Of a stretch of DNA of 28,512 nucleotides, positions 1 through 8,036 are shown piece by piece; the stretch's first letter is position 1, and each line of letters opens with the position of its first letter. Made by a program: the position numbers and the translations under genes. The notes under the pieces were generated by a model that was given only the letters and a program-made list of their open reading frames with translations, was not told the origin of the DNA and searched no databases. This stretch comes from an uncultured Lachnospiraceae bacterium (GTDB lineage: Bacteria; Bacillota; Clostridia; Lachnospirales; Lachnospiraceae), in assembly GCA_910579495.1 (NCBI GenBank), contig CAJTVD010000054.1, positions 1 to 28,512 on the forward strand, given 5' to 3'.

Positions 1-40
1 GGTTGTTTTCCTGCCCGGCCGGTGCCGTTGATAAGGCAAT

Positions 41-1231
41 TCAGTTAATCGTTTCCCCTTTCTTATACTTTGTCACAACGTTCTGGATCCTCTCATTGGG
101 GTTGAGCAGGTCGCTGATAGAAGCGTCATGGTTCAGGGTATCAATCAGGTAAGCAATATATTTGCTCATATCGCAGTCGATATACCACTCCCTTTGAAGC
201 AGCTCCGGTGTCTGATAGATCAGGTTGGTGGTAAGCACCCGGTCAATCAGCCCCCGTTCATAAATTTTGTCGAATTTTTCCAGCCCGTTGGTAAACAGGC
301 CAAAGGTTGCACAGATAAAAATTTTCCTGGCTTTCCGTTCCTTTAAGGCAGTGGCCACTTCCAGGACGCTTTCCCCGGAGGAAATCATATCATCAATGAT
401 CACCATATCCTTCCCCTCTACAGAGGAACCGAGGAATTCATGGGCTACAATGGGATTGCGCCCGTTGACGATACGGGTGTAGTCCCTTCTCTTGTAAAAC
501 ATGCCCATATCCAGCCCCAGCACGTTTGCCATATAGATTGCCCGGGACATGCCGCCCTCATCAGGGCTGATCACCATCATATGGTCAGAGTCCAGGGAAA
601 GGTCGGGCACATGCTTTAAAAGCCCCTTAATGAACTGGTAGGTGGGCTGGACGGTTTCAAAACCATGAAGGGGGATGGCATTTTGTACCCTGGGGTCGTG
701 GGCGTCGAAGGTGATGATATTATCCACCCCCATGCGCACCATTTCCTGCAGGGCAAGGGCGCAGTCTAAGGATTCCCTTGCGGTTCTTTTGTGCTGCCGG
801 CTTTCATAGAGGAAAGGCATGATAACGGTTATGCGCCGTGCTTTTCCGCCCACAGCGGCGATGATCCGTTTTAAGTCCTGGTAATGGTCATCCGGGGACA
901 TATGGTTTTCATGCCCGCACAGGGAGTAGGTCAGGCTGTAGTTGGCAACGTCCACAAGAAGATACAGGTCGATCCCCCGGACAGATTCCAGGATCATACC
1001 TTTGGCTTCCCCGGAGCCGAAACGGGGAACCCTGGCATTGAGGATGTAAGAGTCCCGCTGGTAACCGGCAAAGGCGAGGCTGGTTTTGTGTTCGCTTTCG
1101 CGGACGGTACGCCATTTGACCAGATAGTCGTCAACCTTTTGCCCCAGGGCTTTGCAGCCCTCTAAGGGGATGATGCCAAGGGAACCCACAGGGATGGTTT
1201 CCAAATTTCTTGTTTCTTCACGTTGGGCCAT
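41..1231 (-). CDS. prs: Ribose-phosphate pyrophosphokinase (PRPP synthetase), long clostridial form
   Basis: This 396-aa cytoplasmic enzyme would transfer pyrophosphate from ATP to ribose-5-phosphate to make PRPP for nucleotide, His and Trp synthesis. The family call rests on FDAHDPRVQNA near residue 175 (ribose-phosphate/ATP site), the flexible catalytic loop starting KRRDYTR near residue 245, and the PRPP loop DMVIIDDMISSGES near residues 275-290. That loop reads SSGES rather than the common DTAGT, and the protein is longer than the usual roughly 315 aa, so it belongs to a divergent group. The ATG is preceded by AGTGAGGT. Only 9 bp separate it from the upstream dnaC-like gene, so it is probably the last gene of a dnaD-dnaC-prs transcript. 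No complete terminator is visible in the 40 bp left in the window. Family certain; exact kinetic class unknown. Confidence 0.93.
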   Translation of the reverse strand: MAQREETRNLETIPVGSLGIIPLEGCKALGQKVDDYLVKWRTVRESEHKTSLAFAGYQRDSYILNARVPRFGSGEAKGMILESVRGIDLYLLVDVANYSLTYSLCGHENHMSPDDHYQDLKRIIAAVGGKARRITVIMPFLYESRQHKRTARESLDCALALQEMVRMGVDNIITFDAHDPRVQNAIPLHGFETVQPTYQFIKGLLKHVPDLSLDSDHMMVISPDEGGMSRAIYMANVLGLDMGMFYKRRDYTRIVNGRNPIVAHEFLGSSVEGKDMVIIDDMISSGESVLEVATALKERKARKIFICATFGLFTNGLEKFDKIYERGLIDRVLTTNLIYQTPELLQREWYIDCDMSKYIAYLIDTLNHDASISDLLNPNERIQNVVTKYKKGETIN

Positions 1232-1240
1232 GAGAATACC

Positions 1241-2212
1241 TCACTTTCTGTTTTGCAGTCTTTTTTTATACATCCGGATGTCGGGACCGGTGAACTTACA
1301 GATATGATATTGGGTGGTGATCCGGGAAAAAACCCGGTCAGAATATCGGTTCCTCACATCCTCCAGGGACAAATTGGTAGAGATGATGGTAGATTTTTTA
1401 TGGAGGTGGCGTTGGTTTAAAAGGGAAAACAACACGGAGGGGGCAAAATTTTTAGTATATTCGGTTCCCAAATCATCAATAATCAACAAATCACAGGCCT
1501 CTATATCCTCATGAAAACTCAGGGCGTCATCTTTATTTTTATAATCGAACATATTTCTGGATAAGGTTTCAAAGAGTCCGGCGGCGCTGAAATAGATAAC
1601 GGAGTGCCCGCCCTCTATCAGCTCCCTGGCAATACAGCCGGATAAAAAGGACTTGCCTGTTCCCACTGTACCATAAAAAAATAAATTGCGGTAGTCCGAT
1701 TGGAAAGTTTTTATAAAATTTTTGCATTGTTCTACGGTTTTTGCAAAGCGCCCAAGATCTTCCCCCTGGTAATAATCATAGGAAAGGACACTGAAATTTT
1801 CCCTTTCCAGAAGCTCCTGGATGCCTGACTGCTCATAAAGAAGGCGGATGACCGCCTGGCGGAAACAATGGCACTTTTCGCCGTTGATATACCCGGTATC
1901 CCGGCAGTCGGGGCAGTCGTATAAGGGGGTGAGAAAATCGGCGGGAAATCCGTGTGCTGCCAGAAGCTGCCCTTTCATGGCGGAAAGGCTGTGGATGGCA
2001 GCCCTTAGGTCTTCCAGGGCATTTTCGTCCCCCTCCAGAAGCTTTTTCCCCTGGGAAACGGAGATGGCGGCGATAGATTCGGAAAGCTCCCGGTAGCCCT
2101 CCACCTCCCGGTAGACCTGGGCGGTACGTTCTTCCAGAAGGTGCCTGTTCCTGGTCTGCCTGTTTTCATATTCCCGCATGATTGCGTCATATTGAGCGTT
2201 GGTGATTGCCAC
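1241..2212 (-). CDS. dnaC: DnaC/DnaI-type ATP-binding helicase loader
   Basis: This 323-aa AAA+ protein would load the replicative helicase at origins and restarting forks. Seen directly: a coiled, charged N-terminus; a Cys cluster CPDCRDTGYINGEKCHC near residues 95-115, the zinc-binding element typical of Gram-positive DnaI-like loaders; Walker A GTVGTGKS near residue 186; Walker B LLIIDDLGTEY near residue 246; and a sensor-like STNLS followed by RVFSRI. The start is GTG, supported by AAGGAG 8 nt upstream; no in-frame ATG lies near the RBS. The gene sits 31 bp downstream of the DnaD-family gene, and pairing these two is common in Firmicutes. The name dnaC follows Clostridia annotation usage; functionally it is closer to B. 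subtilis DnaI than to the E. coli protein. Confidence 0.93.
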   Translation of the reverse strand: MAITNAQYDAIMREYENRQTRNRHLLEERTAQVYREVEGYRELSESIAAISVSQGKKLLEGDENALEDLRAAIHSLSAMKGQLLAAHGFPADFLTPLYDCPDCRDTGYINGEKCHCFRQAVIRLLYEQSGIQELLERENFSVLSYDYYQGEDLGRFAKTVEQCKNFIKTFQSDYRNLFFYGTVGTGKSFLSGCIARELIEGGHSVIYFSAAGLFETLSRNMFDYKNKDDALSFHEDIEACDLLIIDDLGTEYTKNFAPSVLFSLLNQRHLHKKSTIISTNLSLEDVRNRYSDRVFSRITTQYHICKFTGPDIRMYKKRLQNRK

Positions 2213-2243
2213 GGCGGTTTCTCCTTATCGTAAAAGCAAAGGT

Positions 2244-3323
2244 TTAGTTGCTTAAGATTTCCTTTTCAAGGGCCTCAAAGTCATAGTCGGTATGCATAAA
2301 CTGGTTGAACTGGTTAAAAGGCCCGGCAGTTGTGCCGGAGGATCTTGAAGGGGCGGTGCGGCCGCGGGAATAAGCATCGTCCAGGGCTTTGATATCCGCC
2401 TTATGGTGGACCTTTTTCTGGCGCCAGCTTGCCAGGATGCTGTCGGCATATTCGAACCGGTGTTTGTCTGTGGCCAGGACGGTGCGCTGGCAGGCCTCCT
2501 GGATAATGTCCGGGGTAAAGCCGTATTCCCTGGTCCATTTCAGGGCAAAATCCGCTTCCGCCCTGGTAGGGGTGCCGGGCTTGCCCAGGGCCTTCATCAC
2601 GTCATAGACAGCTTTGTCGTACTTGCTGGCAAATTCGGCAGCCTGGGCCGGGGAATGAATGCCTTCTTCCGCCCAGCTTATGGCAACCTTTTCTATGTAC
2701 CGGAAATCCTTTTTGCCTTTGTCAACGCAGTATTGGATCAGATGGTCTATTAAGTCCTCCGAAAACTTCAGCTTGTCCGAGAAAAAGAGGATGGTCTTAA
2801 TTTCCGAAGGGCTTAAAGGCTTGCCGATGTACTGTTCCGCCACAAACAAAAGCTGGGAGGTTTCCTCATTATCTTTAAATTCCTTCAGCTGGTCAAGGCT
2901 GTAGGAGGGCTTGGAAAAATCAGGTTTTGGCACAGGCGCTTCTTCCTTTTCCGGCTCCGGGATCTGGGTTTTGGCAAACTTTACAATTGGAGGGAAGGAA
3001 ACCGTATCCGCCTTGGGCGCACTGCTGTTCCCGGAAAGGGAAAGCATGATCCCCGCCAGGTTTTTGGCTTCGTCATATTCCAAGGACAGAAGCTGGTTTT
3101 TTTCCCAGTATTTAAGCGCCCGCAATATATCCTTTTCCGTATGGTTAAACTGGTCGGCCATGTCGGAGATGCTGGTGGATAAGCCCGCGCCCATCATGCG
3201 GAGCAGGTACAGGTAGACTTTTAGCTGGGCATCGTTGGCATCTTTCATATACCTGTCAATAAAAATATTTGGTATTACAGTTACTTCTGTACAGTTTTCC
3301 TGATAAATTTTTATCTGTCCCAT
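2244..3323 (-). CDS. DnaD-family replication initiation/primosome protein with two DDBH2 repeats
   Basis: This 359-aa protein starts with a winged-helix-like N-terminus (about residues 1-90, VTVIPNIFIDRYMKDAND onward). After a proline-rich linker (about 125-150) come two DnaD/DnaB C-terminal-type repeats, each ending in the characteristic Y-x3-I-x3-W-like motif: FRYIEKVAISW near residue 215 and FEYADSILASW near residue 305. Family members bind DNA and help recruit the helicase loader at origins or stalled forks, which fits the downstream dnaC-like gene. The ATG is preceded only by a modest GGGCAGG. Upstream lies an extended -10 promoter and the DnaA-box cluster. It could equally be called a DnaB-like (B. 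subtilis sense) initiation protein; the domain family is secure. Confidence 0.9.
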   Translation of the reverse strand: MGQIKIYQENCTEVTVIPNIFIDRYMKDANDAQLKVYLYLLRMMGAGLSTSISDMADQFNHTEKDILRALKYWEKNQLLSLEYDEAKNLAGIMLSLSGNSSAPKADTVSFPPIVKFAKTQIPEPEKEEAPVPKPDFSKPSYSLDQLKEFKDNEETSQLLFVAEQYIGKPLSPSEIKTILFFSDKLKFSEDLIDHLIQYCVDKGKKDFRYIEKVAISWAEEGIHSPAQAAEFASKYDKAVYDVMKALGKPGTPTRAEADFALKWTREYGFTPDIIQEACQRTVLATDKHRFEYADSILASWRQKKVHHKADIKALDDAYSRGRTAPSRSSGTTAGPFNQFNQFMHTDYDFEALEKEILSN

Positions 3324-3452
3324 AGCCGTTGCCTGCCCTTTCTGTTATCAATATCATCATCCCCTGCAATTGTGGAAAAACAACTGCCCGGGGTCCCATA
3401 AGAAAATTGCCCCCATATGGCATGGAACCGGAGGGGTAACAAAGCAAGCCCA

Positions 3453-3481
3453 ATTATAGCATAAGAATTTTGAAATGGAAA
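3453..3481 (-). promoter_or_regulatory. Extended -10 promoter for the dnaD-dnaC-prs genes
   Basis: On the minus strand TGC-TATAAT (-10 at 3453-3458, TGN at 3459-3461) is a perfect extended -10, with a poor -35 (TTTCCA, 3476-3481) at 17-bp spacing. The start would lie near 3446, giving an untranslated leader of about 120 nt. DnaA-box-like 9-mers lie upstream (from 3529) and one in the leader (3371-3379). Confidence 0.55.
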
Positions 3482-3528
3482 TAGGCAAATCGGAAAAAAA
3501 TCCAGTGTTTACAAGGGGTTCCGGGATT

Positions 3529-3555
3529 TGTGGATAATGTGGAAATTGTGGACGG
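3529..3555 (+). promoter_or_regulatory. Tandem DnaA-box array A (one perfect, two degenerate, abutting)
   Basis: TGTGGATAA (3529-3537) is an exact reverse complement of the DnaA box TTATCCACA. It is followed without a gap by TGTGGAAAT (3538-3546, two mismatches) and TGTGGACGG (3547-3555, three mismatches). The 17-mer beginning at 3529 recurs exactly at 3670. The array lies about 80 bp upstream of the dnaD promoter. Binding by DnaA is inferred from the consensus only. Confidence 0.6.
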
Positions 3556-3631
3556 GCATAACAATCATTCCATATTCCGCCATAAAATACAGGAAAAATG
3601 CCAGTTGTGGGTCCCTTGTTGTTTGGCAGGA

Positions 3632-3687
3632 ATATCCACATATTTTGGAGGCGGGTATTTGCAAAAATATGTGGATAATGTGGAAAA
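3632..3687 (+). promoter_or_regulatory. DnaA-box array B inside a 14-bp inverted repeat
   Basis: A second perfect DnaA box TGTGGATAA (3670-3678) abuts TGTGGAAAA (3679-3687, one mismatch), which touches the murC stop codon at 3688. An oppositely oriented box ATATCCACA (one mismatch) lies at 3632-3640. The two outer boxes form a perfect 14-bp inverted repeat, TATCCACATATTTT at 3633-3646 and its complement at 3664-3677, with a 17-nt spacer. A further one-mismatch box TTATCAACA lies inside murC at 3741-3749. Confidence 0.6.
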
Positions 3688-5067
3688 CTATGCCTTCAGA
3701 AGATTTTCCCCAATGTTTACAACGTCTCCGGCTCCCATAGTTATCAACAAATCGCCTGGGGAACAATTTTCCAAAAGAAATTTTTCAATTTCCCCAAAGG
3801 AAGGAAAATAGGAGCAGCTTTTGCCCAGGGATTCGATCTCTTCCTGCAGGTCTTTAGAGCTGATCCCCAGGCTGTCAGTCTCCCTGGCAGGATAGATATC
3901 CGCCAGCACAATATGGTCAGCGGGAAGGAGGGCTTTGGCGATCTCCCCCAGGAATTTTTTGGTGCGGGTGAAGGTATGGGGCTGGAACACACACCAGAGG
4001 GCTTTGTGGGGATAATTCCCCGCAGCCTTTAAAGTTGCGGTAATTTCTGTGGGATGGTGCGCATAATCATCTATTATAACAGCCCCTTTTACCTGGCCTT
4101 TGTATTCAAAACGGCGGTCCGTGCCGTTAAAGCCCGAAAGGGCGGCTTTCATGGCGGAAGCCGGAATGCCAAGGAGGTTCCCGAGGATAATGGCAGCGAT
4201 AGCATTGTAAATATTATGTTCCCCAGGTACGCCCAGGCGGAAATTTTCCTGGAAACCATCCTTCCCCAGCAAAAGGAAGCTGGCGCAGCCTTTCCCGTCA
4301 TAGTGGACCTGCTCCGGGTGGTAGTGGAAGGAGGGGTCCTTGCCATAGGTAATGACCTGGCAGGGAAGCCCCTGGGTGATGGCGGAAACCTCCGGGATCT
4401 CCCCGTTTATGATCAGTGCGCCATCTTTGGGAAGAAGCTGGGCAAAGCGGCGGAAGGAGCTGCGGATGTCTTCTATATCCTTAAAAAAGTCCAGATGGTC
4501 TTCCTCCACATTCAGGATTATGCCTATCTTGGGGAAAAAGCTTAAAAAGCTGTTGGTATATTCGCAGGCTTCCGTGACAAATAAGCCTGACTGCCCCAGG
4601 CGGAAATTTCCCCCTATGGTTTTTAGGATCCCCCCTATGGAGAGGGTGGGGTCAGTGTTCCCTTCCAGCAGGATTTCCGCGGCCATAGAGGTGGTGGTGG
4701 TTTTGCCGTGGGTGCCGGCCACCGCCACCGGGGTTTCATAGGCCTTCATGATCTGCCCAAGGAGCTGGGCCCTTGTAAGGGTGGGGATGCCAAGGCGGGT
4801 CCCGGCGTCCAGTTCAGGATTGCCGGGACGGACGGCGCTGGTATACACAATCAGGCCAATATCTTCCGTTAAGTTTTCTGCCCGGTGCCCGTAAAAAACC
4901 GATGCCCCTTTGGCGGCCAGGGCCTCTGTCAGGGAAGATGCCCTGGCATCGGAGCCTGAGATGCAAAAGCCCCTTTCCAGCAGGATTTCTGCAAGGCCGC
5001 TCATGCTGATGCCGCCGATTCCGATAAAGTGTATGTGAATGGGATGCTGAAAGTCAATCTGGTACAT
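3688..5067 (-). CDS. murC: UDP-N-acetylmuramate--L-alanine ligase
   Basis: MurC (459 aa, normal length) adds L-Ala to UDP-MurNAc in the cytoplasmic stage of peptidoglycan synthesis, using ATP. Seen in the translation: the N-terminal nucleotide-sugar motif HFIGIGGISMSGLAE (residues 13-27), the Mur ligase ATP loop AGTHGKTTTT near residue 118, NVEEDHLDFF near residue 190, the DYAHHPTEI motif near residue 315, and FQPHTFTRT near residue 350. The last of these is a MurC signature that separates it from MurD/E/F. The ATG is preceded by GGAGGGCTTTTT. It is transcribed divergently from glgC and has its own promoter. The stop codon touches the DnaA-box cluster. Confidence 0.96.
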   Translation of the reverse strand: MYQIDFQHPIHIHFIGIGGISMSGLAEILLERGFCISGSDARASSLTEALAAKGASVFYGHRAENLTEDIGLIVYTSAVRPGNPELDAGTRLGIPTLTRAQLLGQIMKAYETPVAVAGTHGKTTTTSMAAEILLEGNTDPTLSIGGILKTIGGNFRLGQSGLFVTEACEYTNSFLSFFPKIGIILNVEEDHLDFFKDIEDIRSSFRRFAQLLPKDGALIINGEIPEVSAITQGLPCQVITYGKDPSFHYHPEQVHYDGKGCASFLLLGKDGFQENFRLGVPGEHNIYNAIAAIILGNLLGIPASAMKAALSGFNGTDRRFEYKGQVKGAVIIDDYAHHPTEITATLKAAGNYPHKALWCVFQPHTFTRTKKFLGEIAKALLPADHIVLADIYPARETDSLGISSKDLQEEIESLGKSCSYFPSFGEIEKFLLENCSPGDLLITMGAGDVVNIGENLLKA

Positions 5068-5100
5068 AAAAAGCCCTCCGTTTACAATAGTTTTGACCTA

Positions 5101-5129
5101 ATTATATATAAATACACAGCAAAAACCAA
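5101..5129 (-). promoter_or_regulatory. murC promoter
   Basis: Minus-strand TTGGTT (5124-5129), a 17-bp spacer and TATAAT (5101-5106). The predicted start lies near 5094, about 27 nt before the murC ATG. The -10 is perfect; the -35 matches three or four of six positions. Confidence 0.55.
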
Positions 5130-5230
5130 GATTTTTTTGCTATGTTACATGGAAATAGATTTTCGGGGGAAAGCGTTGTAGAATATTGACAGAAAAACCA
5201 TATTCCGTGGGAATTTTTTTGTAAACAATA

Positions 5231-5259
5231 TTCACTTTAAAAGGAATCTATGATATACT
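5231..5259 (+). promoter_or_regulatory. glgC promoter
   Basis: TTCACT (5231-5236), 17-bp spacer, TATACT (5254-5259), with TGA directly before the -10 (extended -10 type). The predicted start is near 5266, leaving a leader of about 65 nt before the glgC ATG. A good TTGACA at 5186-5191 has no -10 at the right distance and was not used. Confidence 0.6.
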
Positions 5260-5331
5260 ATTCATACATTTTAAAAATGGTACCTGTATTCAGATTTGTA
5301 GCAATAAAAATTACTTGTAAGAGGTGATGAC

Positions 5332-6606
5332 ATGATTAAGAAAGAAATGATTGCCATGTTATTAGCGGGTGGCCAGGGAAGCCGTTTAGGGGTGCTGACC
5401 TCCAAGGTGGCCAAGCCGGCGGTAGCCTTTGGGGGGAAATACCGCATTATAGACTTTCCATTAAGCAATTGCATTAATTCCGGCGTAGATACAGTAGGCG
5501 TACTGACGCAATACCAGCCCCTGCGGCTGAACACCCATATCGGAATAGGGATCCCCTGGGATCTGGACAGGAACATCGGCGGGGTGACGGTCCTTCCGCC
5601 CTATGAGAAGAGTACCAACAGCGAATGGTATACCGGCACTGCCAATGCCATTTACCAGAACCTGGATTACATGGAGAGCTTTAACCCGGAGTATGTCCTG
5701 ATCCTTTCCGGGGATCACATATATAAGATGGATTATGAGGTAATGCTTGACTTCCATAAAGAAAAGGGGGCGGAGGTGACCATAGCGGTAATGCCTGTCC
5801 CCATGGAGGAGGCAAAGCGGTTTGGCATCATGATCACTGACAGCGACAGGAAGATTACGGATTTTGAGGAAAAGCCTGACAATCCCAGAAGCAACCTGGC
5901 ATCCATGGGAATCTATATTTTTAACTGGAAGACGCTGAAAGAAGCGCTGCTTGTAAATTCAGAGAAGCCAGGGCTGGATTTCGGCAAACATATCATCCCT
6001 TACTGCCATAAGAAGGGGGATCCCCTTTATGCCTATGAGTTTAACGGGTATTGGAAGGACGTAGGGACCCTAAGTTCCTACTGGGAGGCCAATATGGAGC
6101 TGATCGATATTGTGCCGGAATTTAATTTATATGAGGAATACTGGAAGATTTATACCAGAAGCGAGATCCTTCCGCCCCAGTACCTTGCGGGGGATTCGGT
6201 GGTGGAAAGAAGCATCATCGGCGAGGGGTCAGATATTTACGGCAAAGTATATAATTCTGTTATCGGATGCGGCGTGACCATAGGGAAAGACACAGTGGTA
6301 CGGGATTCCATCATTATGAATAACACGGTAATCGGCAACGGGTGCGAGCTGAATAAAGTAATTGCTGCGGAAAACGCAGTGATCAAAGACCAGGTGAAGC
6401 TGGGCGTTGGGGAAGAAGCGCCTAATGAAACAGACCCGCAGATTTACAATAACGGCATTGTTACCATAGGTGAAAAGAGCGTGATACCGGAGGGAGTTTC
6501 GGTTGGTAAGAATACATGCATATTCGGGGTAACTTCCCGGGAGGATTATGCGGATGGCCATCTTGCAGGCGGAAAAACATTGATTAAGGCGGGTGATGAA
6601 CATTGA
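5332..6606 (+). CDS. glgC: Glucose-1-phosphate adenylyltransferase, catalytic subunit
   Basis: GlgC (424 aa) makes ADP-glucose from glucose-1-phosphate and ATP, the committing step of bacterial glycogen synthesis. The nucleotidyltransferase loop is LLAGGQGSRLGVLT (residues 10-23), followed by AKPAVAFGGKYRIIDFPLSN, the SGDHIYKMDY metal site near residue 125, FEEKPDNP near residue 180, and a C-terminal left-handed beta-helix of hexapeptide repeats from about residue 290 (VVERSIIGEGSDIYGKV...). All catalytic motifs are intact, unlike in the next gene. The ATG has RBS AGAGGTGATGAC. Its stop overlaps the start of glgD, so the two subunits are translationally coupled. Confidence 0.96.
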   Translation: MIKKEMIAMLLAGGQGSRLGVLTSKVAKPAVAFGGKYRIIDFPLSNCINSGVDTVGVLTQYQPLRLNTHIGIGIPWDLDRNIGGVTVLPPYEKSTNSEWYTGTANAIYQNLDYMESFNPEYVLILSGDHIYKMDYEVMLDFHKEKGAEVTIAVMPVPMEEAKRFGIMITDSDRKITDFEEKPDNPRSNLASMGIYIFNWKTLKEALLVNSEKPGLDFGKHIIPYCHKKGDPLYAYEFNGYWKDVGTLSSYWEANMELIDIVPEFNLYEEYWKIYTRSEILPPQYLAGDSVVERSIIGEGSDIYGKVYNSVIGCGVTIGKDTVVRDSIIMNNTVIGNGCELNKVIAAENAVIKDQVKLGVGEEAPNETDPQIYNNGIVTIGEKSVIPEGVSVGKNTCIFGVTSREDYADGHLAGGKTLIKAGDEH

Positions 6607-7721
6607 GAGCGATCGGTATCATATTAGCAGGCGGAAACAGTTACAGAATGAAAGAGCTTTCCAGGAAAAGGGCTGTGTGCGCAATGCCCATTGCGGGCAG
6701 CTACCGGAGCATTGACTTTGCATTGAGCAACATGACCAACTCCCATATACAGAAGGTGGCGGTATTTACGCAGTACAATGCCAGGAGCCTGAATGAGCAT
6801 CTGAATTCCTCCAAGTGGTGGGACTTCGGGCGTAAGCAAGGGGGGCTTTATGTGTTTACCCCGGCGGTGACAGCGGAAAGCAATTTCTGGTACAGGGGAA
6901 CGGCGGATGCCATTGCCCAGAACCTTTCCTTCTTAAAAAGCAGCCACGAACCTTATGTGGTGATCGCTTCCGGTGACGGGGTATATAAGCTGGATTACAA
7001 TAAGGTACTGGAATACCATATTGAGAAGAAAGCGGATATCACCGTGGTATGTAAGGATATGGGGGAAGGGACGAATGTGGAAAGGTTCGGCGCTATCAAG
7101 ATGAACGAGGAGAGCCGTATCGAAGATTTTGAGGAAAAGCCTGTGGTGGCTAAGTCCGGTACCATTTCCTGTGGCATCTATGTTGTCAGAAGGCGTATGC
7201 TGATAGAAATGATTGAGAAGTGCGCGGAAGAAGACAGATACGATTTCGTGAAGGATATCCTGATCCGTTATAAGAACATGAAGAAGATCTACGGCTACAA
7301 GATTAAGGAGTATTGGAGAAATATTGCTTCTGTGGAAGACTATTTTAACACAAATATGGATTTCCTGAAAGCGGAAACAAGGGATTACTTCTTCCGGCAG
7401 TATCCTGATATCTATTCTAAGGTAGACGATTTGCCCCCTGCAAAGTATAATCCGGGCTCGCAGGTGAAAAACAGCCTGATTTCCAGCGGCTGCATCATCA
7501 ACGGCACAGTGGAGGATTCCGTTATTTTTAAGACTGCCTATGTAGGGAACAACTGCTATATTAAAAATTCCATCATTCTGAACGACGTATATATTGGAGA
7601 CAATACACACATTGAAAACTGCATAGTAGAAAGCCGTGATACTATCAGGGCGAATTCCTATTATACAGGGACGGACGGCATCAAGATAGTAGTGGAAAGA
7701 AATGACAGGTATGTCATCTGA
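6603..7721 (+). CDS. glgD: GlgD, non-catalytic partner of ADP-glucose pyrophosphorylase
   Basis: This 372-aa paralogue of GlgC keeps the fold but has lost key catalytic features. The P-loop reads LAGGNSYRMKELS where GlgC has AGGQGSRL, and the metal motif is SGDGVYKLDY where GlgC has SGDHIYKMDY. In Firmicutes the GlgC/GlgD pair forms a hetero-oligomer in which GlgD modulates GlgC (family knowledge). The start is TTG at 6603, overlapping the glgC stop as TTGA, with GGGTGATG upstream; no better ATG lies nearby. The C-terminus carries hexapeptide repeats (VKNSLISSGCIINGTVEDS). spoVG follows after 32 bp with no terminator between. Confidence 0.94.
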   Translation: MRAIGIILAGGNSYRMKELSRKRAVCAMPIAGSYRSIDFALSNMTNSHIQKVAVFTQYNARSLNEHLNSSKWWDFGRKQGGLYVFTPAVTAESNFWYRGTADAIAQNLSFLKSSHEPYVVIASGDGVYKLDYNKVLEYHIEKKADITVVCKDMGEGTNVERFGAIKMNEESRIEDFEEKPVVAKSGTISCGIYVVRRRMLIEMIEKCAEEDRYDFVKDILIRYKNMKKIYGYKIKEYWRNIASVEDYFNTNMDFLKAETRDYFFRQYPDIYSKVDDLPPAKYNPGSQVKNSLISSGCIINGTVEDSVIFKTAYVGNNCYIKNSIILNDVYIGDNTHIENCIVESRDTIRANSYYTGTDGIKIVVERNDRYVI

Positions 7722-7753
7722 CCGTAAGAGAGGTTGACCAAGGGGGAAGAAAG

Positions 7754-8026
7754 ATGCAGATTACAGATGTACGAGTAAGAAAAATAACCAAGGAAGGCAA
7801 AATGCGCGCCATTGTTTCCATTACCATTGACGAGGAATTTGTAATCCATGATATCAAGGTAATCGAGGGCGATAAAGGGCTTTTCATTGCCATGCCCAGC
7901 AAGAAAGCCGCCGACGGAGAATACCGAGACATTGCTCATCCCATAAACTCATCTACGAGAGAAAGAATACAGACGATTATTCTTGAAAGGTATCAAAAAG
8001 CGCTGTTAGAGCCGGACGAAGAATAG
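7754..8026 (+). CDS. spoVG: SpoVG, septation/sporulation RNA-binding regulator
   Basis: This 90-aa protein matches the SpoVG family over its whole length: MQITDVRVRKI at the start, then MRAIVSITIDEEFVIHDIKVIEG and GLFIAMPSKK, then a helical tail containing INSSTRERIQ. SpoVG is a small site-specific nucleic-acid-binding regulator affecting septation, sporulation and virulence genes in Firmicutes. RBS GGGGGAAGAAAG lies directly before the ATG. It sits 32 bp behind glgD with no obvious promoter, so it is probably co-transcribed with glgCD. The transcript ends at the hairpin at 8037-8086. Confidence 0.95.
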   Translation: MQITDVRVRKITKEGKMRAIVSITIDEEFVIHDIKVIEGDKGLFIAMPSKKAADGEYRDIAHPINSSTRERIQTIILERYQKALLEPDEE

Positions 8027-8036
8027 GAGCCAGGGA

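Larger units (their letters stand above)
3324..3687. other. murC-dnaD intergenic region without a gene
   Basis: This 364-bp gap holds the dnaD promoter, the leader and the DnaA-box-like arrays described separately. Several open frames of 70-94 codons run through it, but none has a ribosome-binding site or a recognisable protein sequence. A weak TGCCA...TGGCA stem with TTTTT after it on the minus strand (about 3595-3630) could be a poor murC terminator. Confidence 0.6.

Noticed and set aside
1..40. GC-rich CCGGCCGG just after prs as a terminator
   Set aside because: Only part of a possible stem lies inside the window and no T-tract follows, so it cannot be judged.
3509..3766. Overlapping open frames of 70-94 codons in the murC-dnaD gap
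   Set aside because: They cover DnaA-box repeats on both strands, lack ribosome-binding sites and have no protein-like composition.
5167..5182. Catabolite-control (cre) site-like sequence GGAAAGCGTTGTAG upstream of glgC
   Set aside because: Three mismatches to the consensus TGWAANCGNTNWCA, including both ends; too weak to report as a CcpA site.
6933..7610. 225-codon open frame antisense to glgD
   Set aside because: Shadow of the GlgD frame; composition (many Ile, His, Val) and lack of motifs argue against coding.
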